64,000 nucleotides of DNA from Microbacterium sp. MM2322 (GCF_964186585.1 NZ_OZ075067.1:3021802-3085801), one strand, 5' to 3'. Positions 8,753-16,274 are shown, counted from the stretch's first letter. The notes: generated by a model not told the origin, from the letters alone. Translations and numbers: made by a program.

Positions 8753-10096
8753 TCAGGCGAGAGGAAGGGGGTAGGGGTACAGATCGGAGATCGAGGCGGG
8801 GCGGCGATCCCACTCGAGCGCGTGCGGCACGTCGACGTAGCGGCGCGAACCGCGGAGCGGGAAGGCCGGGGGTCCGTTGCCGACGAGACCTGCGGCGATG
8901 ACGCGGACGACGACGAGCCCGCACGCGCGGACATCGTCGGTCGTGACGTCGACCGAGATCGTTCGCACGCCCTGAGCCGCCAGCGCGGCCACGCGGTCGG
9001 ACGGCGGCGCGCCCTCTTCGAGAGCCCGCCGTCGCGAGGGTCGCAGTCGGGGAAGGATCGCAGCGGCCATCCGCTGGTCCAGGTAGAGCTGAGCGATCGG
9101 GGGCAGGTCGGTGAGGGTGCGGAAGTCGTCAGGGACGTCGTCGCGGTAGCGTCGGTCGGCACGGTGGGGCAGGAACACGTGAGCCTCGATCGCATCGGCA
9201 TCCACGGCCCGCCAGACATCGCTCTCGGGATCGAGAAGCTGGCGAGTGATCCGACGCAGCCCGAGGGCCTCCATGACCGCCTTGCGGGCGGCGGCCACAG
9301 GATCGGGGCGGCACGCGGAACCGAACGCCAGCAGGCCGTCCTGCGCGGGATCGCCGTCCTCGATCACGGCGGCCACGACGGCGCCCGGGAGATCGGTCGG
9401 GATGTCCAGGAGACGGATGCCGAGGTCGTGCGCGCCGAGCATTCCGAGGATGGCGCCCCCGTCGTCGAGTGCGCACGTGGAAGCGCCCGATGCCCACCAC
9501 ACGGCCGTGGCATCCCGTTCGATCAGTTCGTCGATCGCACCGTCCTCGGCTCGGGCGCGGTCTGGCCCCGCGGCGATCCCGGAGTACATCAGCGAGTGCA
9601 CAGGCCGTTCCCCGGACGCCCGCGAGGCGTGGGTGTCGAGGTAGACGAGGGATGCCGGAACCCAGACATCCGCTCCGGTGTGGAGATCCCGGCCGACGGC
9701 CCACCGGACGGGAAGCTCGCGCTCGAACACGGCGAAGGGGAAGCCGGGCATGGCGTACTGCTCCGGGCTGTAGAGGGCGAGGCTTCGCGGGTCCAGGGCG
9801 TCCTCGCCGCGGCGGTCGAGGTCCACCCAGCGATGGATGGCGAGGTCGTCGGGCACGGCGTTGCCGCAGTACCGTTCCACGGCTTCGCCGATCGCCGCGC
9901 CCCGTGCGGCCTCCAGGTCGCCGAGGGATGCTCCGAAGCCGAAGCCGTCCGCACGCCAGGAGGCGAAACGCTCGGTATGCGCGACACTCGCCCCGTGCGA
10001 TCGCCAGAACGTCGGATCGTCGCGCTGCGGTGCCTGCGCCTGGGTGGAGGTGAGGATCCCGGTGCGGGAGTCCACTAAACGGTCGATGTCGATCAC
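8753..10096 (-). CDS. YcaO-domain cyclodehydratase-like protein 2
   Basis: 447 residues. It shares SRTGILTST, GAAIGEAVERYCGN, IDELIERDATAVWW and KAVMEALGLRR with YcaO protein 1 but is clearly diverged. It ends in YPYPLPLA, a PxPxP-type tail typical of azoline YcaO proteins. The GTG start at 10096 is chosen because it overlaps the upstream stop as GTGA and has AAGGAGAG at proper spacing; the longer ATG form starts inside the peptidase gene. Two unlike YcaO proteins in one operon suggest separate reactions or a heteromeric enzyme acting on the peptide at 12.5 kb. Confidence 0.88.
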   Translation of the reverse strand: MIDIDRLVDSRTGILTSTQAQAPQRDDPTFWRSHGASVAHTERFASWRADGFGFGASLGDLEAARGAAIGEAVERYCGNAVPDDLAIHRWVDLDRRGEDALDPRSLALYSPEQYAMPGFPFAVFERELPVRWAVGRDLHTGADVWVPASLVYLDTHASRASGERPVHSLMYSGIAAGPDRARAEDGAIDELIERDATAVWWASGASTCALDDGGAILGMLGAHDLGIRLLDIPTDLPGAVVAAVIEDGDPAQDGLLAFGSACRPDPVAAARKAVMEALGLRRITRQLLDPESDVWRAVDADAIEAHVFLPHRADRRYRDDVPDDFRTLTDLPPIAQLYLDQRMAAAILPRLRPSRRRALEEGAPPSDRVAALAAQGVRTISVDVTTDDVRACGLVVVRVIAAGLVGNGPPAFPLRGSRRYVDVPHALEWDRRPASISDLYPYPLPLA

Positions 10097-11583
10097 GTCG
10101 CTCTCCTTCGCTCCACGACGGGCAGCGTGAGCCGGCACCGCTCAACCGTGAGGGTGAGGGATGCCGGGAGGTCCGCGCTTCCGGCCCGGTAGCGATCGGC
10201 ATCGCCGGTGCCGCGCGCGAGCCGCGGATGGTCGGCGGCGGTGAGTTCGAGGAGGAGGGACTCGCCCTCTCGCCGCTCGAACGAGAGCGGTCCGAGGCGG
10301 ACGGAGATGTCCTCCGGTCCCCGTCCACTCACGGCCTCGCCGACCGCGACCTCGACGACGGGCCCGTCGGGCGAGATCAGCAGAAGGCGGACGATCCAGT
10401 CCGCCGTCCGCGCGTCGGCGCTCCCGCGGACGTTCACGTGCGCCCAGCCGACGAAGCGTCGCGCGTCCGTGTCGATCGGCCAGCGCAGCGCATCGGACCG
10501 TTCGAGGAGGTCCCGCCGGTCCACGGCCTCCGCGCGGCTCGGGAACGGGCGGCGGGGGTCGCTGCGCACGACACCGGGTGGGAGCGCGTGCACGTTCGCG
10601 GTGGATCTCGGCGGCCACTCGTCCGCGCGCTCCCACTCGTCGGCGCCGATGACGAAGGTCTCCGCCCGCCGCGCGGGCAGTCGCTCCGCCAAGGCGTCGT
10701 GGAGCCAATCGACGAGTTCGACCGCCCACTCCACGCGCGAGCTTTCGCCGTGGTCGAGAGCCCCCACCCGCGTGTCGGCGGAGAAGACGAGGTCATGCAG
10801 CCACGGGCCGACCAAGAGGCGTTTGGGCGTCTCGGCGTCACCGACGACGTTCCAGTGCTCGAGGGTCTCGCCGATCAGCAGATCGTGCCAGCCGCCGATG
10901 TGGAAGCTCGGGGCGCGAACCGCGGCCAGCTCCGCGGGGGTGATCTCCTCGCCCACGACGGCATCCGGCCCATCGTCGATGACGGCCGTCCAGCCGGGAA
11001 GGTCGACTCCGAGCCGATCGGCGATCCCGATGACGGGCAGGTGATCGAGGGCTGTCGGGTCCTCTCGGAAGAGGAGAGCCGCGAGACCCTCGCGGCTCGT
11101 GCGGGCGTCCGCGCGTTCTGCCCACCAGGCCGCGTGCTCGCCGAGCCGAAGGATTCCGGATGACGAGAACTTGGTGCGCGCGAGCGACATCGACGGTCCG
11201 AGGCTGACGATCGCCGCGATCCGCTCGGGTCGCTCGACCGCCATCGCCCACGCCGTGTAACCGGAGTACGACCCGCCCATGACGATGATCCGGCCGTCAC
11301 TCCACGGCTGCATGGCGACCCAGTCCACGAGCAGCGCGCCGTCGGCGCGCTCGTTGCGATAGGGGGCCCAGACGCCGTCGGAGTCGTAGCGACCGCGAAC
11401 GTCTGCGACGACATAGGCGAAGCCGCGACGAGCCCAGCCGCGGCCTTCGTCGAGGTGCCGGAATCGACCGTATGGTGTGCGGTGCACGATGGTCGGCACG
11501 CGCTCGTCCCTTGGTGGGCGGTGCACGTCGAAAGCGAGGGCGGTGCCGTCGGGGGCGGTCATCCGCAGGTTTGCGCGGATCAT
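10093..11583 (-). CDS. CocE/NonD-type hydrolase (X-Pro dipeptidyl-peptidase S15 fold)
   Basis: 496 residues. An alpha/beta-hydrolase domain carries the nucleophile motif GGSYSGYTAW, preceded by ADVRGRYDSDG, as in the S15/CocE family. The C-terminal half is beta-rich like the jelly-roll domain of these enzymes. Family members cleave X-Pro dipeptides or esters and amides. Start and stop overlap both neighbours by 4 bases (ATGA and GTGA), which places it within the RiPP operon. The peptide core has Ala-Pro, Gly-Pro and Asn-Pro bonds, so leader or core trimming is plausible but unproven. Confidence 0.82.
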   Translation of the reverse strand: MIRANLRMTAPDGTALAFDVHRPPRDERVPTIVHRTPYGRFRHLDEGRGWARRGFAYVVADVRGRYDSDGVWAPYRNERADGALLVDWVAMQPWSDGRIIVMGGSYSGYTAWAMAVERPERIAAIVSLGPSMSLARTKFSSSGILRLGEHAAWWAERADARTSREGLAALLFREDPTALDHLPVIGIADRLGVDLPGWTAVIDDGPDAVVGEEITPAELAAVRAPSFHIGGWHDLLIGETLEHWNVVGDAETPKRLLVGPWLHDLVFSADTRVGALDHGESSRVEWAVELVDWLHDALAERLPARRAETFVIGADEWERADEWPPRSTANVHALPPGVVRSDPRRPFPSRAEAVDRRDLLERSDALRWPIDTDARRFVGWAHVNVRGSADARTADWIVRLLLISPDGPVVEVAVGEAVSGRGPEDISVRLGPLSFERREGESLLLELTAADHPRLARGTGDADRYRAGSADLPASLTLTVERCRLTLPVVERRRAT

Positions 11584-12350
11584 CGGGCGCGGATCTTGGG
11601 CAGCGGCAGCACGGGATGGCGGTGGATGGAGCAATCCGGTCGAATCTCGATCTCCGTCGTCGCATGGGGAGCGCTGTCCCCGGACGCCCAGGCGAAGAGG
11701 TCCGCCGCGAGAGCTGCCGCGGCGAGGGCCGCTAACGCCGGCGGGGCGATCAACGGACCGTCCGGTAGCGAGTCCAGGTGACTCCAGAGCGCATCGAGTT
11801 CGTCGACGAGCGGGTCCGCGGCCCGTCGCCGGCCGCGGTAGTCGGTATAGGATGCCGAGGCCTCATCCGCGGTGAAGGGACCGACGAACACCGATCCTCC
11901 GTCACCGTGGCATCGGTGCAGGGGCCGGCCTCGTCGAGCGAGTTCTGCCCACGACGCATCGCGGAACCAGGGCTCGATCGAGACGATCGCATCGGCGTCG
12001 GCCGCGTCCTCGACCACGCGGATCACCGACGGCGGTGCCGCGAGAACCGCGTGGAGGGCGTCGGCGACGGTCCCCTCCCCGAGGACGATCACGCGCTTCT
12101 GCGCTCCTCGGTCCTCCGCTGCCGAGGGGCGCGGTTCGCACAGCGCCCCACGTTCGCGGAGATGGCGCTGGAGCGCAACGGCGTCCGACCCCAGGGATTC
12201 CAGGTCGGCACCGGTGTCCAGGGCGTGCGCGATCTCGGTGAGTCGATCGCTCGCGCCGAGGATGCGGTGGAACCGGCCGCCGGGTTCGGCGAGCCGCCAT
12301 GATCCGTCGGTCGTGGCATAGAGGTGGAATCCGGGTCTGAGCGAGCGCAT
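11580..12350 (-). CDS. TOMM partner protein (E1-like/cyclodehydratase C type), compact
   Basis: 256 residues, weakly conserved. The N-terminal third (LRPGFHLYATTDGSW to HLRERGALCEP) looks like the peptide-clamp region of E1-like partners that bind RiPP leaders. A central segment KRVIVLGEGTVADAL resembles a Rossmann-like E1 core. The C-terminus (CSIHRHPVLPLPKIRAR) ends where C-proteins usually show HPVLP.P.C..C, but the cysteines are missing. It sits between the precursor gene and the peptidase, joined to the latter by ATGA. ATG 12350 has GAAGG upstream. The call depends partly on context. Confidence 0.6.
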   Translation of the reverse strand: MRSLRPGFHLYATTDGSWRLAEPGGRFHRILGASDRLTEIAHALDTGADLESLGSDAVALQRHLRERGALCEPRPSAAEDRGAQKRVIVLGEGTVADALHAVLAAPPSVIRVVEDAADADAIVSIEPWFRDASWAELARRGRPLHRCHGDGGSVFVGPFTADEASASYTDYRGRRRAADPLVDELDALWSHLDSLPDGPLIAPPALAALAAAALAADLFAWASGDSAPHATTEIEIRPDCSIHRHPVLPLPKIRAR

Positions 12351-12393
12351 GAAGACGAGCCTTCGGAGATCAAGTCGGCGAACGGGGCTGAGC

Positions 12394-12425
12394 GGTGGCC
12401 GCCGCACCGAGGAGCGACGGCCACC
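12394..12425. terminator. Hairpin between precursor gene and downstream enzymes
   Basis: Arms GGTGGCCG (12394-12401) and CGGCCACC (12418-12425) enclose a 16-base loop, located just after the precursor stop. It could act as a partial terminator that keeps precursor transcript above enzyme transcript. There is no T-tract on the minus strand, so full termination is unlikely. Confidence 0.45.
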
Positions 12426-12431
12426 GGGGCC

Positions 12432-12623
12432 TCAGTCCGCGTCGAACGCGAACGGGTTGTGCACGAGTGCGTTCGTTCCCGGTCCCTGCGGGGCGCTGAG
12501 CACGCCGTCCGCCGCGATCGCCTCGAACGCGAACGGGTTGTGCACGAGCGCATTCGTACCCGGCCCCTGGGGTGCGCTCAGCACGCCGGCGGTGGTGATG
12601 GGTTCGAGAGTGATGCTCTGCAT
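12432..12623 (-). CDS. Candidate RiPP precursor peptide with duplicated core
   Basis: 63 residues, start ATG 12623 with GGAAAGGA upstream. After a short leader (MQSITLEPITTA) the unit GVLSAPQGPGTNALVHNPF plus AF occurs twice without change (residues 13-33 and 40-60), spaced 27 residues apart by EAIAAD. Each core has one Ser and one Thr (LSA, GTN) and no Cys, so oxazoline-type rings would be the YcaO products; each also holds a His. The gene opens the minus-strand operon with two YcaO proteins, a partner protein, a peptidase and an exporter. I know no named RiPP with this core. Confidence 0.8.
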   Translation of the reverse strand: MQSITLEPITTAGVLSAPQGPGTNALVHNPFAFEAIAADGVLSAPQGPGTNALVHNPFAFDAD

Positions 12624-12641
12624 GACATCGTCCTTTCCTTA

Positions 12642-12658
12642 TTGAGAACGGTTCTCAA
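12642..12658. promoter_or_regulatory. Perfect palindrome TTGAGAACGGTTCTCAA (Fur/Zur-type operator)
   Basis: Eight-base arms around a central G contain the 7-1-7 pattern TGAGAAC-G-GTTCTCA expected for Fur-family (Zur or Fur) sites. It lies 19 bases upstream of the precursor peptide ATG on the minus strand. Confidence 0.7.
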
Positions 12659-12721
12659 CATGATGGGACGTTAGCGGGTTGTCGACGGCGAGGCAACAGC
12701 GCACCATTTTTGTGAATCCCG

Positions 12722-12746
12722 CTTATTGAGTATGGTTCTCAATAAG
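12722..12746. promoter_or_regulatory. Second Fur/Zur-type palindrome before the importer operon
   Basis: Nine-base arms CTTATTGAG and CTCAATAAG flank TATGGTT, with centre at 12734. The shared text CTTATTGAG and GGTTCTCAA also forms the operator at 12638-12658. It lies 31 bases before the permease ATG, so both divergent operons probably answer to the same metalloregulator. Confidence 0.7.
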
Positions 12747-12776
12747 AAACACCCGAATCCCCCTGAGAGGCGGCCC

Positions 12777-13856
12777 ATGCGAGATCGACTCCCGCCGTTC
12801 GCGACCATCCGGCGTGCGCGCACACTGGTCCTCGCCCTCTCTGCGGTTCTCGCGACATGCACCCTCGCATCGATGGCCATCGGGTCCGTCGGACTCACAG
12901 TGCCGGAGGTCGTCGGCGTGCTGTTCGCGCGCATCGGCGGCGGACAGTCCGCCGCCCTCACCGCTGACCAGATCGTGTGGAACGTCCGGTTGCCGCGCAC
13001 CGTCCTCGCGATCGTCACTGGCATGGGGCTCGCCGTCGCCGGTGCCGCGATCCAGGCGGTCGTCCGCAACCCGCTCGGCGATCCCTCGCTCATTGGAGTG
13101 ACTCCCGGCGCCTCCCTCGGCGCGGTCGCGGTGATCGTGCTCGGCAGCGGTGCGGCAGCGGGCGTCCCCCTCACCGTCGCCGCATTCATCGGCGCCCTCG
13201 TCACGTTCGTCGTCGTCTTCCTCCTCGGCCGCTCGGGCGGTCGGATGCCACCGACACGGTTGATCCTCGCGGGTGTCGCCGTCGGCTACCTCGTCTCATC
13301 GATGACGTACTTCCTCCAGACGATCGCCACCCCGAATCAGGTGCAGCGGGTGCTGTTCTGGAGCCTGGGAAGCGTGGGAGGTGCCGACTGGGGGACGTTA
13401 CCGATTCCTGTCGCGATCGTCGCGATCGGCACCGTCGTGATCCTGCAGTCCGCGCCTGCGTTGAACGCTCTCATCGGCGGCGATGACCTCGCCGCGTCGC
13501 TCGGTGTGGACGTCGCGCGTCTGCAGCTCACCCTCCTCGTGGTGGTGGCCGCGATGACGGGCGCGCTCGTCGCGGTCGCCGGAGGCATCGCATTCGTCGG
13601 TCTGGTGATCCCCCACATCGCGCGGCTTCTCGTCGGCGCTGATCACCGGCGAATGCTGCCGCTGACAGTGGTTCTCGGCCCGATCTTCCTGATTCTGGCG
13701 GACTTCTCCGCGAGAACCCTCCGCGCCCCGGCTGAGCTGCCGATCGGAGTCGTCACCGCCGCCGTCGGCGCCCCCTTCTTCCTCTGGCTGCTGACCGCGT
13801 CGCCGCGCTCGGGCGCGCGGCGGAAGCGCCGCGCCGCGTCAGCGGTGGTCGGATGA
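12777..13856 (+). CDS. FecCD-family ABC importer permease
   Basis: 359 residues with about nine hydrophobic helices. The FecCD/BtuC hallmarks LPRTVLAIVTGMGLAVAGA, AIQAVVRNPLGDPSLIGVT and AFVGLVIPHIARLLVGADHR are all present. Such permeases import siderophores, cobalamin, haem or other metal chelates. The ATG at 12777 follows GAGAGG; a Fur/Zur-type palindrome lies just upstream. It is the first gene of a permease-ATPase-binding protein operon, joined to the ATPase by ATGA. The divergent partner operon makes a candidate RiPP, so the cargo may be that peptide's metal complex. Confidence 0.92.
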   Translation: MRDRLPPFATIRRARTLVLALSAVLATCTLASMAIGSVGLTVPEVVGVLFARIGGGQSAALTADQIVWNVRLPRTVLAIVTGMGLAVAGAAIQAVVRNPLGDPSLIGVTPGASLGAVAVIVLGSGAAAGVPLTVAAFIGALVTFVVVFLLGRSGGRMPPTRLILAGVAVGYLVSSMTYFLQTIATPNQVQRVLFWSLGSVGGADWGTLPIPVAIVAIGTVVILQSAPALNALIGGDDLAASLGVDVARLQLTLLVVVAAMTGALVAVAGGIAFVGLVIPHIARLLVGADHRRMLPLTVVLGPIFLILADFSARTLRAPAELPIGVVTAAVGAPFFLWLLTASPRSGARRKRRAASAVVG

Positions 13857-14680
13857 TGCGGGTCGAGATCGACGGGGTATCGGTCGAGCGGGACGACCGC
13901 ACCCTCGTCGACGACGTCCGCTTCGTCGCTCCCGAGGGGTCGACGGTCGGCCTCATCGGCCCCAACGGTTCCGGCAAGTCCACGCTCCTGCGCACCGTCT
14001 ACCGCGCGCTCCGCCCAAGCGCCGGCGCCGTCCGGGTCGGCGAGGCGGACGTGTGGAAGCTGACCGCGCGCGCGGCCGCTCACCGCACGGCGGTCGTGCT
14101 GCAAGAGGACCACCGCGAGTTCGAGTTCTCGGCGCGGGAGACGGTCGAGCTGGGGAGGATCCCCCACCGGCATCCCGGACGCCGCGCCGCGAGCGCCGAT
14201 CGGGATGCCGTCGAGACCGCGATCGACCGGTGCGGGATCGCGCCCTTCGCGCATCGACCCGTGGGCTCGCTCTCGGGAGGGGAGAGGCAGCGGGTCGCGG
14301 TGGCCAGGGCGCTCGCCCAGGACACCCCGGTGCTCATCCTGGACGAGCCGACGAACCACCTCGACATCCTCGCGCAGATCGAACTCCTCGACCTCGTCAC
14401 CGCCCTGCCCTCGACGACGATTGTCGCTCTGCACGACCTCGGCCTCGCGGCGGCGTACTGCGATGTCGTCGTGGTCCTGGACGGCGGTCGGGTGGTGGAT
14501 GTCGGGGCGCCCGCGCAGGTGATGACGGCCGCCCTCATCGCAGAGGTGTACGGCGTCGTCGCCGAGATCGGCGTGAACCCGCTCACGAATCGCCTCGCCA
14601 TCCACCTCGGGGAGGCCCTTCCTCGCTCCCCCGGCCACGCCGCGACCCCGTCTGCGGCTCGAAAGGAACCCACACCATGA
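13853..14680 (+). CDS. ABC importer ATP-binding protein (FecE type)
   Basis: 275 residues. Walker A GPNGSGKST, Q-loop VVLQED, signature LSGGERQRV, Walker B LILDEPTNHLD and the switch His in VALHDLGLA are complete. It powers the FecCD permease encoded immediately upstream with a 4-base overlap, and overlaps the binding-protein start in the same way. The sequence type (VELGRIPHRHP, TNRLAIH) is that of iron-siderophore/cobalamin importers. The C-terminal tail (about 20 residues after HLGEALP) is low complexity. Confidence 0.92.
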   Translation: MMRVEIDGVSVERDDRTLVDDVRFVAPEGSTVGLIGPNGSGKSTLLRTVYRALRPSAGAVRVGEADVWKLTARAAAHRTAVVLQEDHREFEFSARETVELGRIPHRHPGRRAASADRDAVETAIDRCGIAPFAHRPVGSLSGGERQRVAVARALAQDTPVLILDEPTNHLDILAQIELLDLVTALPSTTIVALHDLGLAAAYCDVVVVLDGGRVVDVGAPAQVMTAALIAEVYGVVAEIGVNPLTNRLAIHLGEALPRSPGHAATPSAARKEPTP

Positions 14681-15657
14681 CACACTCCGTCCCGCGCATC
14701 CCACTGGCCGTCTCGCTTCTCGGAGTCGTGCTGCTCGCCACCGCCGGGTGCGCCGGCGCGGCGCCGGCGGATGCCGCTTCCGCCGGCGCCTCCGGGGCGC
14801 ACTACCCCGTCACGGTCTCCAGCTGCGGCGCCGACTACACCTATCAGCGCGCCCCGGAGCGGGTGCTGCTCGGGGCTCCCGGCATCATCGACACCCTCGA
14901 TGCCCTCGGGGTCGGCGACCGCGCGATCGGCTACACGCTGTCCGACCTCGACACCGGAGAGGCCGCAGCCCACCCGAAGCTCACGCACAACTCAGCCGAC
15001 TGGACCCCGAGCAAGGAGTACCTGGCCGGGGCGGCCCCCGACCTCTTCATCGCCAACGACGAACAGCAGTTCACCGGCAACGGCGCGGCGACCGTCGACG
15101 ATCTGCGCGGCCTCGGCGCGGGGCTGTACGTTCTCGGCAGCTACTGCGTCGGAAAGACGGCTACCCCGACCATCAACGCCGTCTACGACGACATCACGGC
15201 CCTCGGAACCCTCTTCGGCGTCTCCGAGAAGGCGGACGAACTCACGTCGCAGCTGCGCGGCCGGGTGGCAGACGCCGCCGCACTCCGCGGAAACCGGAAG
15301 CTCAGCGCCGCCTCCGTCTCGATCGTCGACGGCACGGTGTACGCCCTCACGGGAGCGGGCTACCAAGCCGTCCTCGACACGCTGGGCATCACCAACGTCT
15401 TCGCGGATGCCGGAGCGAACTACACGCAGATCAGCCGCGAAGACGTCATCACGGCGAACCCGGACATCATCTTCGTCGACTACTCCGGGCCGGCTCAGGA
15501 AGCCGACTCGCTCAAAGCGGCCAAGACGCTGTTCGCCGGATCGCGCGCGGTCGCCGATGGGCGCGTCTTCGGCCAGAACGAAAACTCCTTCCAGGCCGGA
15601 GGCGTGCGTATCGTCGATGTCATCGAACGCAGCGCAAAGGATGCCTTCACCCAGTGA
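14677..15657 (+). CDS. Metal-chelate ABC substrate-binding lipoprotein (FecB/BtuF type)
   Basis: 326 residues with a signal peptide and a probable lipobox (LLATAGC, Cys near 25). The mature part has the class III binding-protein pattern: PERVLLGAPGIIDTLDALGVGDRAIG, then AAPDLFIAN and a second lobe with TLGITNVFADAG and NPDIIFVDYSG. It would capture the chelate outside the membrane and deliver it to the FecCD permease. Start ATG 14677 overlaps the ATPase stop and has GAAAGGA upstream. It lies in a RiPP locus rather than beside a known siderophore gene set. Confidence 0.9.
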   Translation: MTHSVPRIPLAVSLLGVVLLATAGCAGAAPADAASAGASGAHYPVTVSSCGADYTYQRAPERVLLGAPGIIDTLDALGVGDRAIGYTLSDLDTGEAAAHPKLTHNSADWTPSKEYLAGAAPDLFIANDEQQFTGNGAATVDDLRGLGAGLYVLGSYCVGKTATPTINAVYDDITALGTLFGVSEKADELTSQLRGRVADAAALRGNRKLSAASVSIVDGTVYALTGAGYQAVLDTLGITNVFADAGANYTQISREDVITANPDIIFVDYSGPAQEADSLKAAKTLFAGSRAVADGRVFGQNENSFQAGGVRIVDVIERSAKDAFTQ

Positions 15658-16087
15658 CGACGCTGCGGCGGCCTCCGCGATCCGCGCTGCCGGCGACGAA
15701 GTCCGACCTGTCGCCGATCCGCATCCGCACGCGCTGCTCGTCTGGGCCCACTCATACCGTGACGCCTTCGCGCGCCACCCGGCGACCATCGCCGTTTTCG
15801 CGACCACGGCTCTGGACGGCGCCGGCCGCACGACGGAGATGTACGAGCGAGTCGTCGACGCGTTCCTGCGCGCCGGCTGGCCCGAGGACGATGTCATGAC
15901 CACGCTCGTCGCGCTCGAGGACTTCATTCTGGGCGCTGCCCTGGACGCGGTCGCACCCGCCGACATGTTCCAGCTCCGGAGCCCGGACGATGCCCCGACC
16001 CTCAGTCGCGTCACCGCTGCCAGCCGCCGATCGGTACCCGGCAGGGGCCCGCGCAGGCGGGTGCGCCTTGCGCGCCTCTCCAGCTGA
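15641..16087 (+). pseudogene. TetR-family regulator fragment lacking the DNA-binding domain
   Basis: An open frame of 148 codons begins inside the 3' end of the binding-protein gene. Its centre (LLVWAHSYRDAFARHPATIA, then TEMYERVVDAFLRAGWPED and MTTLVALEDFILGAALD) matches the ligand-binding C-terminal domain of TetR proteins. The N-terminal helix-turn-helix is absent and the first 35 residues and last 45 look random. Probably a truncated gene; expression through overlap with the importer is possible but would give no DNA binder. Confidence 0.6.
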
Positions 16088-16101
16088 GCCGAGCGCGCGG
16101 C

Positions 16102-16160
16102 TTCCAGGGACGCAAAGTGTCGCTCACCCGCACGGCCGGCGACACAACGGGTCCCCGCAG
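16102..16160. repeat. GGGAC/TGTCGC palindromic repeat, copy 5
   Basis: Nearly identical to 4901-4959 (arms TTCCAGGGACGCAAAGTGTC and GGCGACACAACGGGTCCCC). It lies between convergent genes. Confidence 0.8.
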
Positions 16161-16175
16161 CACCCGCGGCATCCG

Positions 16176-16234
16176 TTCCAGGGACCCGAATCATCGCCGG
16201 GACGCACCGGCAGCGACACAACGGGTCCCCGGAG
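16176..16234. repeat. GGGAC/TGTCGC palindromic repeat, copy 6
   Basis: Tandem neighbour of copy 5. The left arm is changed (CCAGGGACCCGAATCATCGC); the right arm is intact (GCGACACAACGGGTCCCC). Confidence 0.7.
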
Positions 16235-16274
16235 CGCCACCCCGCGTCGTCGACCGCTGGCTCAGTCGTGCGGG

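Noticed and set aside
7471..9219. 582-residue version of YcaO protein 1 with a longer N-terminus
   Set aside because: The extra N-terminal part is Arg/Ser/Thr-rich and overlaps the second YcaO gene in another frame; the ATG at 8742 has a good ribosome-binding site.
9129..10328. 399-residue Arg/Pro-rich ORF on the minus strand
   Set aside because: Alternative-frame shadow of the second YcaO gene with composition typical of wrong frames in GC-rich DNA.
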